DNA from: Globodera rostochiensis
Taxonomy: Eukaryota > Nematoda > Chromadorea > Rhabditida > Heteroderidae
Assembly (NCBI GenBank): GCA_018350325.1
Contig: JAEVLN010000021.1
Coordinates: forward strand, 682,001 to 746,000
Length of the DNA stretch: 64,000 nt
Reading direction: 5' to 3'
Shown: one piece after another, positions 39,046 through 50,035 of the stretch
Layout of the letters: the number at the start of each line of letters is the position of its first letter
Numbering within the stretch: the stretch's first letter is position 1
The notes under the pieces: model-generated
The model's input: the letters and a program-made list of their open reading frames with translations, nothing else
Database searches by the model: none
Told to the model about the DNA's origin: nothing
Made by a program: the position numbers and the translations under genes

Positions 39046-40069
39046 TGATGTCTTTTATTGGCATAATTTTCTTGGGAGGCGTTTGATATGATATTAATAT
39101 TAATTTGCTCAGAATTTGACTAAAAATTATGGTTTTTCATTTTTTTTAAAATGATTTTTGAAACTTTTCCGTTTTTTATGTGTGACTTTAAACAAGCATC
39201 TTTAAAATTATGTTATCAGGCTAAATTAACCTGCTTTTTTATTTTCTTAATTTTTAATTTACATAAACAATTCATGGCTCATTTTGGTACTCATATTTGA
39301 ATTAAATTAAAGGTTCAATTTAAATATTATTGTATTTTACGACCTTAAAGTTAGCTTTAAATTAATAAACATTTTTTAATATTAGTTATTGTAACTTTTT
39401 TGGTATTATTTAATTGCCGACCGTGTTGATTTCGACGTCGGTGGACAACGGTAGCTTAAACGCTGAAACTCCCCCAGTCTGATAAGGGTCATTAATTTGA
39501 AAAATAATCTAAATTTTAACGTTTCGACTATGTTAAAATCTTAGATTTTTATTATCAAATAAATTTTTTTATTTTAATATTTTTGGGTTTTAGCAAGCAT
39601 TTTTCATTATGATGTTCTTTGTGTGGTCATTTTAAACTCAGTAACAACATCTTGCCTAGATATGGTCAAAGATTTATTTCACATTCGTTACGTTGTTTGT
39701 TTGAATATAAATCCGTGGATTGCCTTAGATTTACTTTATTAAACTAAACGTGTTTAGAAAATTGTGTTTTTTGTTGTTTTATTTTATTCAGTGGTTTATG
39801 TTCAAAATGAATTTTACACCGCGGTTTATTTCAGGTTAGAAATCAATTTCACGGCAAGTGCCAGTATTTTTGATTCAAATCAAACTGTAATTTAAAACTA
39901 AAGATTTATTTATGTTTTTCATAAAAATAATTTGATTACAAATTCACTTTATTTTGTTAGACACACGTGTTTATATCTGATTACGCCGTTCCAAATTGTT
40001 TGGTGTTCAGCATTATAAAGCTTTAATTAATTTTACATTGCATTTGGATTAACATATTAATAATCATTA
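39046..40069. other. T-rich domain with GC islands
   Basis: No gene is seen. The islands lie at about 39415-39495, 39820-39870 and 39965-40010. Confidence 0.5.
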
Positions 40070-40266
40070 GGTATTATTTTTCATTTTTTCCTTTTTTTGA
40101 AAAAATTTTAATTTTAATTAATATCTTCGAATTACTAATGTGTAAATACAAAACTCCAACATTGGTTGGTATTATTTTTCATTTTTTCATTTTTATGCAA
40201 AAATCTTAATTTTAATTAATATCTTCGAATTACTAATGTGTAAATACAAAATTCCAACATTGGTTG
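40070..40266 (+). repeat. 98-bp tandem duplication
   Basis: Two head-to-tail copies, 40070-40167 and 40168-40266, each start GGTATTATTTTTCATTTTTT and end CCAACATTGGTTG. They include TTAATATCTTCGAATTACTA and differ mainly by small changes in the T-rich part and one base near the end (ACTCC versus ATTCC). The high identity indicates a recent duplication. Confidence 0.95.
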
Positions 40267-43200
40267 TATGCCGCCGTCGACTTCCAAACGTTAGTTTAAC
40301 CGTATTGCTTTCATTTTTTCTCAAATTCCTTAGATTTTTGGCTTTGTGATATCAAGTTTTATTATAGTGTATATTTTAGTTGAATTTATCCTTTCAATTT
40401 ATAAAAATTGTTGATTAACATTTTTTACTTCATATTTAATCAATTGAAAAATTTAGAAAATTATTATTTATTTTATAAGCAATTAATTACCATAGCGACA
40501 AAGTAGTGTAGTAATGATTGTCCTTTATCCAATCCTTTATTGTTTAAATATATGTAATGAAAAATTCTAAAATATGTTCAATCAATTGTTTTTCTGTCTG
40601 CTCCATAAAAATTAATAAATATTAAAATCTTAAACTAGTTCAGTATCCAAAATATAAACCCAAATAAAATATTAAATTAAGAAAACTTCAAATTAATATT
40701 ATAACATGCATCTGAAAAAATACGCAATGATAATTAATTAACAATTGTTCATCTATAAACTAATTGATAGAACTATCAAAGTCAATTTTAAACAAATTAT
40801 TCATAATATAAAGATTTGAATAAAGTATAATATCAGTTATCTATGCAAATAAAATTGCTTTAATTTAACCGTGTTGGTGGGGCAAACGGTTTATTATTTC
40901 CGGTGCCGTGTTGTGCGGTTTTACAATGAATTGCAAAAATAATAAAAATTTCTAATCTTTTTTATTTGTTTCAAGATAACTTTACAGATAATATAATAAA
41001 TGATAAAAATTCTAAGCACAAAACAAACCTAATACAAATAAGAATGTCAATTCAAAAAAAAAGTTTAAGTTGTAAATTGTTGATTGAAATAAACCAGCAA
41101 ATAAAATTGCAATGATTAGAATGGCTAGATTGTGCACGAAAGGATCCGCTCATTTCAATGCTTCACGGCTGACAACAACTATTCACGCTTCGTAATGCAC
41201 ATGTGGACATACAACTGGAGGAGAAAAAAAATAAGAAACTACCAGCGCAGTGAGACATTTTCCTCAGCCTTAACATGATATAGATTTAACTCGGACCTGA
41301 ATTTACAATACATTAAAATATACATTAAAATTTATTTTAAAAATTGAAAATAATATAGAATTTTTTATAAAAATATTATTTTTAAAAACACAAGGAAAAA
41401 TGTGATTATTTTCTAAAAACAAAGTAAATTTGCTTTCAATGTCTACTACTATTTTTGTACTACCCTTCAATATGATAAAAACAATTTATATTAATTTTTT
41501 TTGTTTACAATATTTAATAATCAAAAACAATATTATTTTAAAGTATTTTATTTTTCAATATTTGCAAATAACGCAGCAAAATAGCGGCTCCGTTTTAATT
41601 TATTTTGTGTTTAATATTTTATCGATAAATTTTTAATTATTGTTGTGTATTGAAGTGAAATTATATAATTTGATTTTATATAGTTTATTCAATTTTTTTA
41701 TTTCTCAGTTAAGAATTAATTTTTCAAAAAGTTAAGACTTAATCAATCTCAGTGGAAAGCAAAAGGCTGATTGGAGCTGAAATCAACTCCTATGGACAAT
41801 CGGATTTTTCGTCGCAAATAAAAAATAAAAAAGTTAGTCTAAGTAACAGAACTTACTGACTATTATTCTGACGGAGCGCAACTATATTTTAACATTTCAA
41901 AAAATTTTAATAGGCAAGAAAAACAATATATTTTTATATACAATCCAGTTTTTGCATCTTTCTTCGACGTGCAGAATAACTTTGGCTTACACCAAGGGCG
42001 AATACTTCCCAATTGACCGCCGACTTAAATTGTCGAAAAGCAAAACACGCTAACTTCAATATTATTATATTTAAATTCAATAATAAAAAAATCATAATTC
42101 AAAATTTGAATTATTTTAAAAAATTATAAAGTAAAAAACTCAAAAGATACAAATTAAAAAGTTAAAGAATTATATACAATAAGAAAAGTCAAATAAATAA
42201 CTCAAATACAAATAAAGCGTAATACCTAATGAATGGATGGATTTTGAATAAAATCAAATCAAAAAACAAAAAAGATTATTTAAAACATTTAAAGCATAAA
42301 ACAGGTTATGAAAAGATTGTAAATTAAACGAATAAAATAAGAATTATTATAAAATAGTTAAGTAAATTCTATCTGGAACCCAACCTAATGCAAGAACAGT
42401 TTGTAGACTAATATACAAAATAAAGGATATACTCATATAATAATAAATAAATGATGCTGTTACAGTTAATTTATAAAGACCGAATGTTATAAAATATTTT
42501 AAAGATTCTGGGAGCTGGGAATTATTTTGTAATAAATGGAAATAATTCGACACAATTAAGAATGTATTCAAGAATTTCTTACAACAGCTTCCTAAACGTT
42601 TGTCGACAAATCTGACCCTAAAATGCAAACAAACTTTTTTATAAAATGTGCCGTGGACGAAGAAGTCCGTCTTACAGTGCCCACCGACGGATCACGGATC
42701 GTTGTGCTTGCAAGTGCGTAGATTGTTTGTAACCAATTTTATTAATTTCGTTTTATGAAAAGAAACTAAAATTTATCGCTTCAAAAATAATATAAATTTA
42801 ATGGAATGTATTTACAAATTATTTATACTTTTCAGTGCTTTATGCTCGCGATTTGTTTGTTCGGTCGCCGTGACCAAAATCACAAAAGTACATAATTATT
42901 TATTATATTTATTTAATAAATTTAGGTAATTTAGTTTTATTTTTTTAAATTAGTATTTATAACGTGCATAGGAATTTTTCTAATTTAATTAAAATTATCC
43001 TGGGTTTTGAATTTAAATGTATAATCTTTGGTTTATTTTATTGGATATATGCAAATGAATAGAAATCCCTAAATTTTAATTTTGTGTATAGATCGTCACC
43101 GCTTCACCGCTCCACCCCGCCGGGTGTAACAACCTGATTCCACAAGGTCACAGGACCTGTCCTTGATCTTATAAAATTTATTTAATTAATGCCTATTTAC

Positions 43201-43578
43201 TATCCGATAGATTAGCAAAATGTAAATAGTTTAAAGCATTTGATAGCATACGCTCAAACGTTATCCTTTGTCATGACTAGTCACGTTTTAGTCTTCATTC
43301 TTTCAATTATTATTTGTTAAATAAATTTTTGAAGTTCATTATTTAGTTGAGTTGTAAAATAAATTTTATAATCAACATCTTTTGTTTAAATTGATATGTC
43401 ATTTCTATTATATTAGCATTGTTTAATTTTTGGCACCGTTTAATTGTTTCAGAATATTTAATATTAAGTAGCGCAAAATGCAATTTTGATTTAATTAATA
43501 AACTTATTTGTTTTAAATTGCATAAAAAATGGTGATGCAAAGTTTAAATTTTTGAATTTTTATTTTTAAAAGAAATTA
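40267..43578. other. T-rich, A-rich, then T-rich DNA with GC islands
   Basis: No gene is seen. The + strand is T-rich to about 40500, A-rich to about 42640 (except 41430-41720), then T-rich. GC islands lie at about 40265-40310, 40870-40920, 41120-41270, 41750-41815, 41965-42050, 42648-42725, 42840-42885, 43092-43170 and 43250-43290. The 42648-42725 island falls at the A-to-T switch. The 93-codon - strand frame at 42347-42628 is hydrophobic and unrecognised. Confidence 0.5.
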
Positions 43579-43870
43579 TGTGCGCTAAAAAGAGAGAGGC
43601 AGACGACGAGAGTAATTTGGGCATAACGCACTCCATCTAAATTATTTTAGTTTACTTTTTTAAACATTTTATTTTTTGAAGAAATAGTGTGCTAAAAAGA
43701 GAGAGTCAGACGGCTAGAGTAATTTGGTCATTAACGCACCCCATCTAATAATTTTTTAAGATACTTTTTTGAATATTTTATTTTTTGAAGAAATAGTGTG
43801 CTAAAAGAGAGAGTCAGACGGCTAGAGTAATTTGGTCATCAACGCACCCCATCTAATAATTTTTTAGTTT
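43579..43870 (-). repeat. 107-bp satellite, three tandem units
   Basis: GCTAAAA starts at 43584, 43691 and 43800, giving periods of 107 and 109 bp. Each unit contains AGAGAGAGTCAGACGGCTAG, AGTAATTTGGTCATCAACGC and ACCCCATCTAATAATTTTTT or close variants, then ACTTTTTTGAA and TTGAAGAAATAG. The first unit is the most diverged. Orientation is opposite to the array at 63424-63900. Confidence 0.95.
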
Positions 43871-44412
43871 CTTTATGATGAGTTTCAGATAAAATGTAAA
43901 AAAATATATGTCACTCAAAATAAATAATATTTATTAGACTCTGACTTTTGTATAAACCTGTGCTCTAGCGTCATTTATGGCATCTGAGTGTTGTTTTAAA
44001 TAATAAGGTTGAATTTAAATTTTAATCTTTATTGTTGTTCACTTTAGTTTACTAAAATAATCACTATGAGCTATATTTGATTTTCACTTTAATGGTCGTC
44101 TGACGAACTAATTAAAATTGAAGGTTTATTGAAAACGTTCATTGGGTATAAAAAACAGTGGACGCTCGTTCAAAAATTGATTATGTTTGTTAAAGTAATG
44201 ATTATCTCTGAACGTCGTTGAATTCAACAGAATTTATTTTAGCATAAATTTTAGCAATCATATGCTGTTGGAACACGGCCGAAATGAGAGGTTAAAGTAA
44301 TTTATATAATGAATTCGTTAAAATATCCATAAGAATTAAAAACCACTTAAACGTTAATTTATATATTTGCTATACAATTTTAAAATATTATTAATTCAAA
44401 ATAATTATACAA
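43871..44412. other. T-rich spacer between satellite copies
   Basis: No gene is seen. Weak islands lie at about 43955-43990, 44085-44175 and 44200-44285. The sequence is not satellite-derived as far as I can see. Confidence 0.45.
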
Positions 44413-44510
44413 GTTACTTTTTTGAACATTTTCTTTTTTGAAGAAATAGTGTGTTAAAAAGAGAGAGTCAGACGGTTAGAGTAATTTGGTCATCAACGCA
44501 CCCCATCTAT
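44413..44510 (-). repeat. 107-bp satellite, solitary unit
   Basis: GTTACTTTTTTGAACATTTT, TTGAAGAAATAGTGTGTTAA, GAGAGAGTCAGACGGTTAGA and CATCAACGCACCCCATCTAT place this as one unit in the same orientation as the array 540 bp upstream. It ends abruptly at CATCTAT. Confidence 0.93.
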
Positions 44511-45743
44511 CGGTTACTCGGCACAAACAGTATTTCTATTTAATGTTCACTTTGGTTTTTTGTTTATTATTTTAATTTTAGATTAAATCTTTGATTATAA
44601 CCTTCTTTTAATTTTAGCAAAAAATATGTATACCTGAGCCGTTTTAATTGAATTCAAATTATTTCAACTAACTGAAAAATTTTGAAACAAAAAGCCTAAA
44701 ATTAAAAAAATACGGGTAATATAACTGACAAAAATAAAATAACACTTTTAAGATTAATTTGCGAATAAAATGTGTTTAATTTATATTGAAAATGAAAAAG
44801 CTACCTTTAATTATAATTTAAAAAAAAATTAAAATAGGTTTAAAATTTAAATTTGATAGAAATCATTCATTTATTTACATCTAACCAAAAACAGCCTTCC
44901 GAACTCCTCCACGATTTTCAACTTACACAAATTCTCGAGATGCGACTTGGCAAACTGCTGAAAAAATTTGGCCGCAAGTTCAAGAATGACATCTCTAGAC
45001 ATGCTGGAAGGCGATACAAAAATTGTAAAATCAAAATATTTCATTATTTAATTAATTACTCAATAAAAAAGAAAAATTAATTATGCTATTAAAAGAAGTT
45101 AACAAATTTCAAAAATATAAACAATTAAATAATATTTGGTTAAATGCATTTTTCGGTCTTTTAACACCGAACATTATTGTACAATCTGCATAAAGATAAT
45201 ATATTAAAAGATTGCAGATGTCAATTTACAGCTCAATAATAAAAAATGTATAACTAAAGTTGAATTGGCTAAAATTGCATTTCAACTTTTAATTTGTAAA
45301 CCCATAAAACGATTTCGACAAAAAATTAAATAAAAATAAAAAAGCGCAACGTCTAAATGCTGTTTTAATCTCTTCATGAGTGCTGTTTTGATTAAATCTC
45401 AATAAATTGTAAGCATTTTTTTTTTCTTATATATCTTCAAATTATTCCGCTTTTTGTTTTCTCAAATATAATACAATGCGTCTCGAAGATCAGATCAAAA
45501 ACAAAAACAAGAAGAACAAATAAAAAATAACAACCACGTTAATTCTAATAATGAACACAAAAGCTTCATTAAATTAAAAATAAATGTGTAGTAAAATAGA
45601 AATTTTTTAATCACCAGATTAAATATTAGCTCACGAGTTAAAGAATGTATTAGTTTAGTATAAATGCAATCTATTACTATTATTATTGTTTAGGCTTAAC
45701 ACAGTAATCTTTTTGACGAAAAATAAATGCTTAGCCTAAGACG
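44511..45743. other. A-rich segment
   Basis: No gene is seen. From about 44650 the + strand is A-rich. A 75-codon frame at 44853-45080 spans an island at about 44890-45015 and reads as a Lys/Arg-rich peptide (QLTQILEMRLGKLLKKFGRK) of no recognised family; it lacks supporting context. Confidence 0.45.
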
Positions 45744-46042
45744 TGCAAGGGATTCGAGAAGTTTGGCTTGGGTGGGATTCGGACCGGAAGCGAGTTTGGC
45801 CTCAAAATTGTTCAAAAAGCACAATATTACAACGTAATAGAATTCATACTTTTGAATGATTTAAGACCAAAATGGATTTTTGTAATGGTATTTTGAAAAT
45901 TGTTCGAATTTGGTTCGAGGTTCAAAATTGGCAGAAATGGATGTTAGAATTGTAGTCTACACCCTAAATCCGATAAAAACACTTTTTCCCGACTTTTAAT
46001 AATCACTGACGCATTTTTCACTGACGCATTTTCCGGTCACCA
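45744..46042 (+). repeat. Dispersed repeat with B-box-like sequence, copy 1
   Basis: From left to right: GGGTGGGATTCGGACC, GAATTCATACTTTTGAATGA, GGCAGAAATGGATGTTAGAA, CTAAATCCGATAAAAACACT and a right end with two CACTGACGCATTTT words followed by CCGGTCACC. The reverse complement of 49778-50035 carries the same blocks in the same order. On the - strand GGTCCGAATCCC matches a tRNA B-box, hinting at a tRNA-derived (SINE-like) or MITE origin. No complete A-box was found and no target duplication is evident. Confidence 0.9.
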
Positions 46043-47104
46043 ACAAAACTGTATTAATTTCATTCGGTCTTTTTTTTCTTTGTTATTTTAATATTCTTGT
46101 GCCTTGTGGTTTTTTTGTCTGAATAGAATACATCTGCCTTTTTTACTTTATTATCATTACATTAAATGAACATATATTATAATTTCAATTAAACTTACAA
46201 AGTTTATAAATTAACTATTGTCTATTTTTTTGAAAAAAACATACAAAACCCTTTGCTAAAATATTAATTTTGCCCTATTAAACAGAGCTGATGTCATGCT
46301 TTTGGAATTCATATACTAATAGATTATTTTGATAAAATATATTTAAGATAAAATTATCCTATTTCTTTTTAAATATTTATATGGGTTTCTTCCACCAGAT
46401 AAGCCGATAATTATTTAACTGGGTTTTGCTTCATTTAAAGAATACTTTAGGCTAGCTTATTTTGTCCACAACATAAACACATAATGTTACTTAAGTATTA
46501 AATAATTTTTTGTTTTTTTTATTAATTTCATAATAATGCTGAGTTGTTTATTCTTTGATAATAACTTAATGTTTGGTTTTGTGTTTATGGGTAAAACATA
46601 AGTTTGATTTTTTTGATTATTCGAGGCCCTTTAGATTAGATTATGAAGTTCTATAGCTTTTACTTTGACTATTTTAATTGATTTTTAAATTACCTATATT
46701 TTAGAACTTTCTTTATTTTTTAAATAATCGTGTTGAACTGTGCATTAATTGTTCGTTGAATTCGAGGTGTACTCCTGCAATTGCTTGTGATTCCAAATAA
46801 TGTATATAATTACTTATTGAATTTCGTATTTTATTGGGTTTTTCAAATTTTATTTAAAAACATAATTATTTTTTTAAATCTTCTGGCGTATATTTTTTTA
46901 ATTTAATTTTAAAATTTTGGTATTTTTTCTTATCATTATTTTAAAAAATATTGATTTTCATTTGAATAATAATATCTAAATACCTTTTTTTTTGATTCTC
47001 CATACATTCCCTCCAGCAGAAGATGCGCAATGGTTGCGCTAACTCGTGAAGTTTTGCATGGATCAGCTGCCAGATAACGCGGCCTGTCTAACACCTTAAA
47101 TTCC
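46043..47104. other. T-rich domain
   Basis: No gene is seen. The + strand is T-rich. GC islands lie at about 46735-46790 and 47010-47130. Confidence 0.5.
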
Positions 47105-47215
47105 TAGTCTAAACTGACTTCATTGCGTCCCGATGAAACATTTTGCTTTTTGCCGGATTTGTTTCAATTATTTTGGTTTCTTCAATTTTTTAAATCATTT
47201 TTATTCACCAAATAA
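47105..47215 (+). repeat. Degraded dispersed repeat, copy 2 (inverted relative of 12860)
   Basis: CCCGATGAAACATTTTGC and TTTTTGCCGGATTTGTTTC, plus a T-rich flank, mirror the - strand of 12860-12955. The alignment covers roughly 90 bp with substitutions and small indels. Confidence 0.5.
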
Positions 47216-49777
47216 TTATTTGATTTATTTTAATTTGGTTTATTTTAGTCGATATTGTTATTTGCTAACATGTTTTAATATTAAAATGTAATCAATATTT
47301 ATATAAACACTTTTTTACATTATTTTGATAAATTTTGTTTAATTTTTACATTTCGTAGTTCATCAAAGCAGTTTGTTGACTGACTGTTCGTCAAAGTGAT
47401 TTTACATTTCCTTTGTTGATTGCTCTTTGTGTAAAGTATAATTTTTATCACAATGCTTTAAATAATAATTGGCCATTGAGTTGCTTTATTAATTATGTAA
47501 TTTTGTGCTTTTTCATATATACAATTTATAAAAGCAACTTAGGTAGATTAAATTTTTTATTTTTCTCACTTTAATATTTTTGTTTAGTATTAATTTTCAT
47601 AAAAATAATTTCAAAAAATATTTCAAGGTTCACCAATCCACCGCCAATCCAAATTTTAAACGTGTCCGGGATATTTTGAATATTCGTTCGGTTCAACTGC
47701 TCCCATGCACAGCAAAAAGAATTAGGAATTTTTTTATTAATAATTTTGCTTCAAATTATTTATTTATTTTAATATTTTATTTGAAAACTTGAAACAATTT
47801 AAAAAATGATCAGAAATTTACAAATCCATTTCAATACCGAGAAATCGCCACACTCACCAGTTCTCATATGACAAAAATTCAGCCCAATTCATTGTTTAAA
47901 CAGAGATTAAAGCTATAATCTAGCAACAAATTTATCTACTTTTAGCCTCAAAAATTTCCGGCCAACTCGATTGGCAAGGCCGTAGCGAAACAATGCGCAG
48001 ATAGCGCAAAACTCGTCATACAATGCTCACCAGACCAGCTTTCACGGCGCGATTTTTTGAATAATTGTTATCTACTTGGTCGGCTCATTCGTTAAAATAA
48101 AGCTCAAATCAGTAGTTTTAACTTAGCTAATAAGTTATGCCTACTTTGCTTTACATAAAATTCTAAATAAACCAATAAAAATAGAACGGTTTGCATTTGC
48201 ACAATTACTTAGTAATTTGCAAATTTATATTGCAGAACGGAAATTAATCATTTTAACTGTGTTTGCTCAGCAATGAAAGATTCAAAAGACTGATCGTTGA
48301 TTTAATTTTAAAAAAATAAATATAAACAATAGAAAATTGAACATGTTAATTTGATGAATTTTCAGTCATTAATTAAATACAATTAAAAATCTTACTTGTA
48401 CTTGTACAATTACAGATAATTTGCAAATTTAAATATTACATATATTGCGATAAAACAAAAATAAGTAAGTGTCCTGGAAAATTAGGATGACTTCGTAAGG
48501 ACAAAAGCAAATTTAAGCAACATTGGAATCAAATTACGAATAAAACTAAACGGTAATTAAAACTACAAACTAAATTTTAAAATGTCACCTTACCACTTAC
48601 TCCGACCATTTTCTTCTGTTTTCATCACCCTCACTCCGAGCCAAATTCCAAAGTAAAATTTAAAAAATAATAAACAGCATTGAAAATAACTGCAAATTTG
48701 ATTAATATTGATTTTCAACTATTCCACAAAAATAAGCTGAAAAAAGTAGGTGGAGCCATTAAACGGATACAAAAAAACAATTAATGAAAGCCTAAAAATT
48801 TTTAAGTATTGTTCATTAAAAATAAAAACATGTAACTAACAAATTAATTAAATTGTTATTGTTTAAAGCAAGATAAAAATAATAAAAGAAAAAAGCAACG
48901 CGGATTAAAAGCATTACAACCCAATAAAATATATTTAAAGTTCAATATTATTACAAAATAAAATAAAATAATTTGTGATCCCAAGAAGGTATTTGGTAAC
49001 ATCTCAAGCTATCATGACGATTTGATACACATGCGCAGGAAGATTTTTTGTAAAAATTCCAAAAAAAAAATCGTTTTTTATCATAAATAATAAATTCTGA
49101 AAACTTTACCCATTATTAAACACAATTTAAAAAACAACAATTTTCAAAAGAGCTCTATATCCAAGTTTTAAGATAAAAAGCGATTGCGTATTCAAACAAA
49201 TGCTTAATTAAGCAAAACAACAAAAAAAAAATATTTATTAATAAAGATTTGATATGTCAACAAATAAAGTTAGAAAATAAATGGAAATTAATACAAAATA
49301 TAGGATATTCAATCATCTTCCTGTGCGGCTGGGTATGTTATCCGTACGGCCCAAATTTGGGTATGAGGTCATCGCCAAGTCCAATGCGTTTAAAATAACT
49401 TAATTATATCGCTATGTATAAAATTAAAATGATGATAAATTAATATAAACAATTTATTAATAACTAAATTATGAAAGTAACTAGATAAAATGTTAACTCA
49501 GAAGATCTTTGTTTTAAACCCCAAAAATGAACTCACAAATAAAAAGGCAAGAGAATGATTAAAATAAATTAATAAAAAAAACCGTCGGTAAATAAATATT
49601 AAAAACATAAATCAATTATGTGAATAGTTTAAGCATACTGAATATTAACTTTTTTTAAGATGGGGACTAAAATACGGACACTAATATTAATTTTGTTTTA
49701 AATGACAATTAATATAACTTGTTAAATATTTGTATATCTGTATATATTAACATTTAAATTTTTATAACGATTCGGAG
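47216..49777. other. T-rich to A-rich switch region
   Basis: No gene is seen. The + strand is T-rich to about 47790 and A-rich from about 47800. Islands lie at about 47625-47710, 47835-47880, 47950-48085, 48470-48500, 48585-48650, 49000-49040 and 49318-49385. The switch lies near the midpoint between the two inverted dispersed repeats at 45744 and 49778, but the intervening arms do not visibly align with each other. Confidence 0.5.
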
Positions 49778-50035
49778 GGGTGACCGGAAAATGCGTCAGT
49801 GGAAAATGCGTCAGTGATTATCAAAAGTCGAGAAAAAAGTGTTTTTATCGGATTTAGGGGCTTAGACTATAATTCTAACATCCATTTCTGCCGATTTCGA
49901 ACCTCTAACCAAATTTGAACAATTTTACAAAAATCCAGTTTGGTCTCAAAATCATTCAAAAGTATGAATTCGATTATTACTTTCGTTGTAAAGTGGCTCG
50001 AATCCCACCCAAAACTTCCAGAATTTATACAATAA
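49778..50035 (-). repeat. Dispersed repeat with B-box-like sequence, copy 2
   Basis: Begins GGGTGACCGGAAAATGCGTC with the ATGCGTCAGTG word twice, then TGTTTTTATCGGATTTAGGG, CATCCATTTCTGCCGATTTC, TTCAAAAGTATGAATTCG and GGCTCGAATCCCACCC. The last is a good tRNA B-box. It is the inverted counterpart of 45744-46042, somewhat shorter because a stretch near the GGATTCGG end of copy 1 is missing here. Confidence 0.9.

Noticed and set aside
44853..45080. 75-codon basic peptide with an LGKLLKKFGRK-like stretch
   Set aside because: Only part of the frame lies in a GC island, there is no recognised family, and chance frames of this length are common here.
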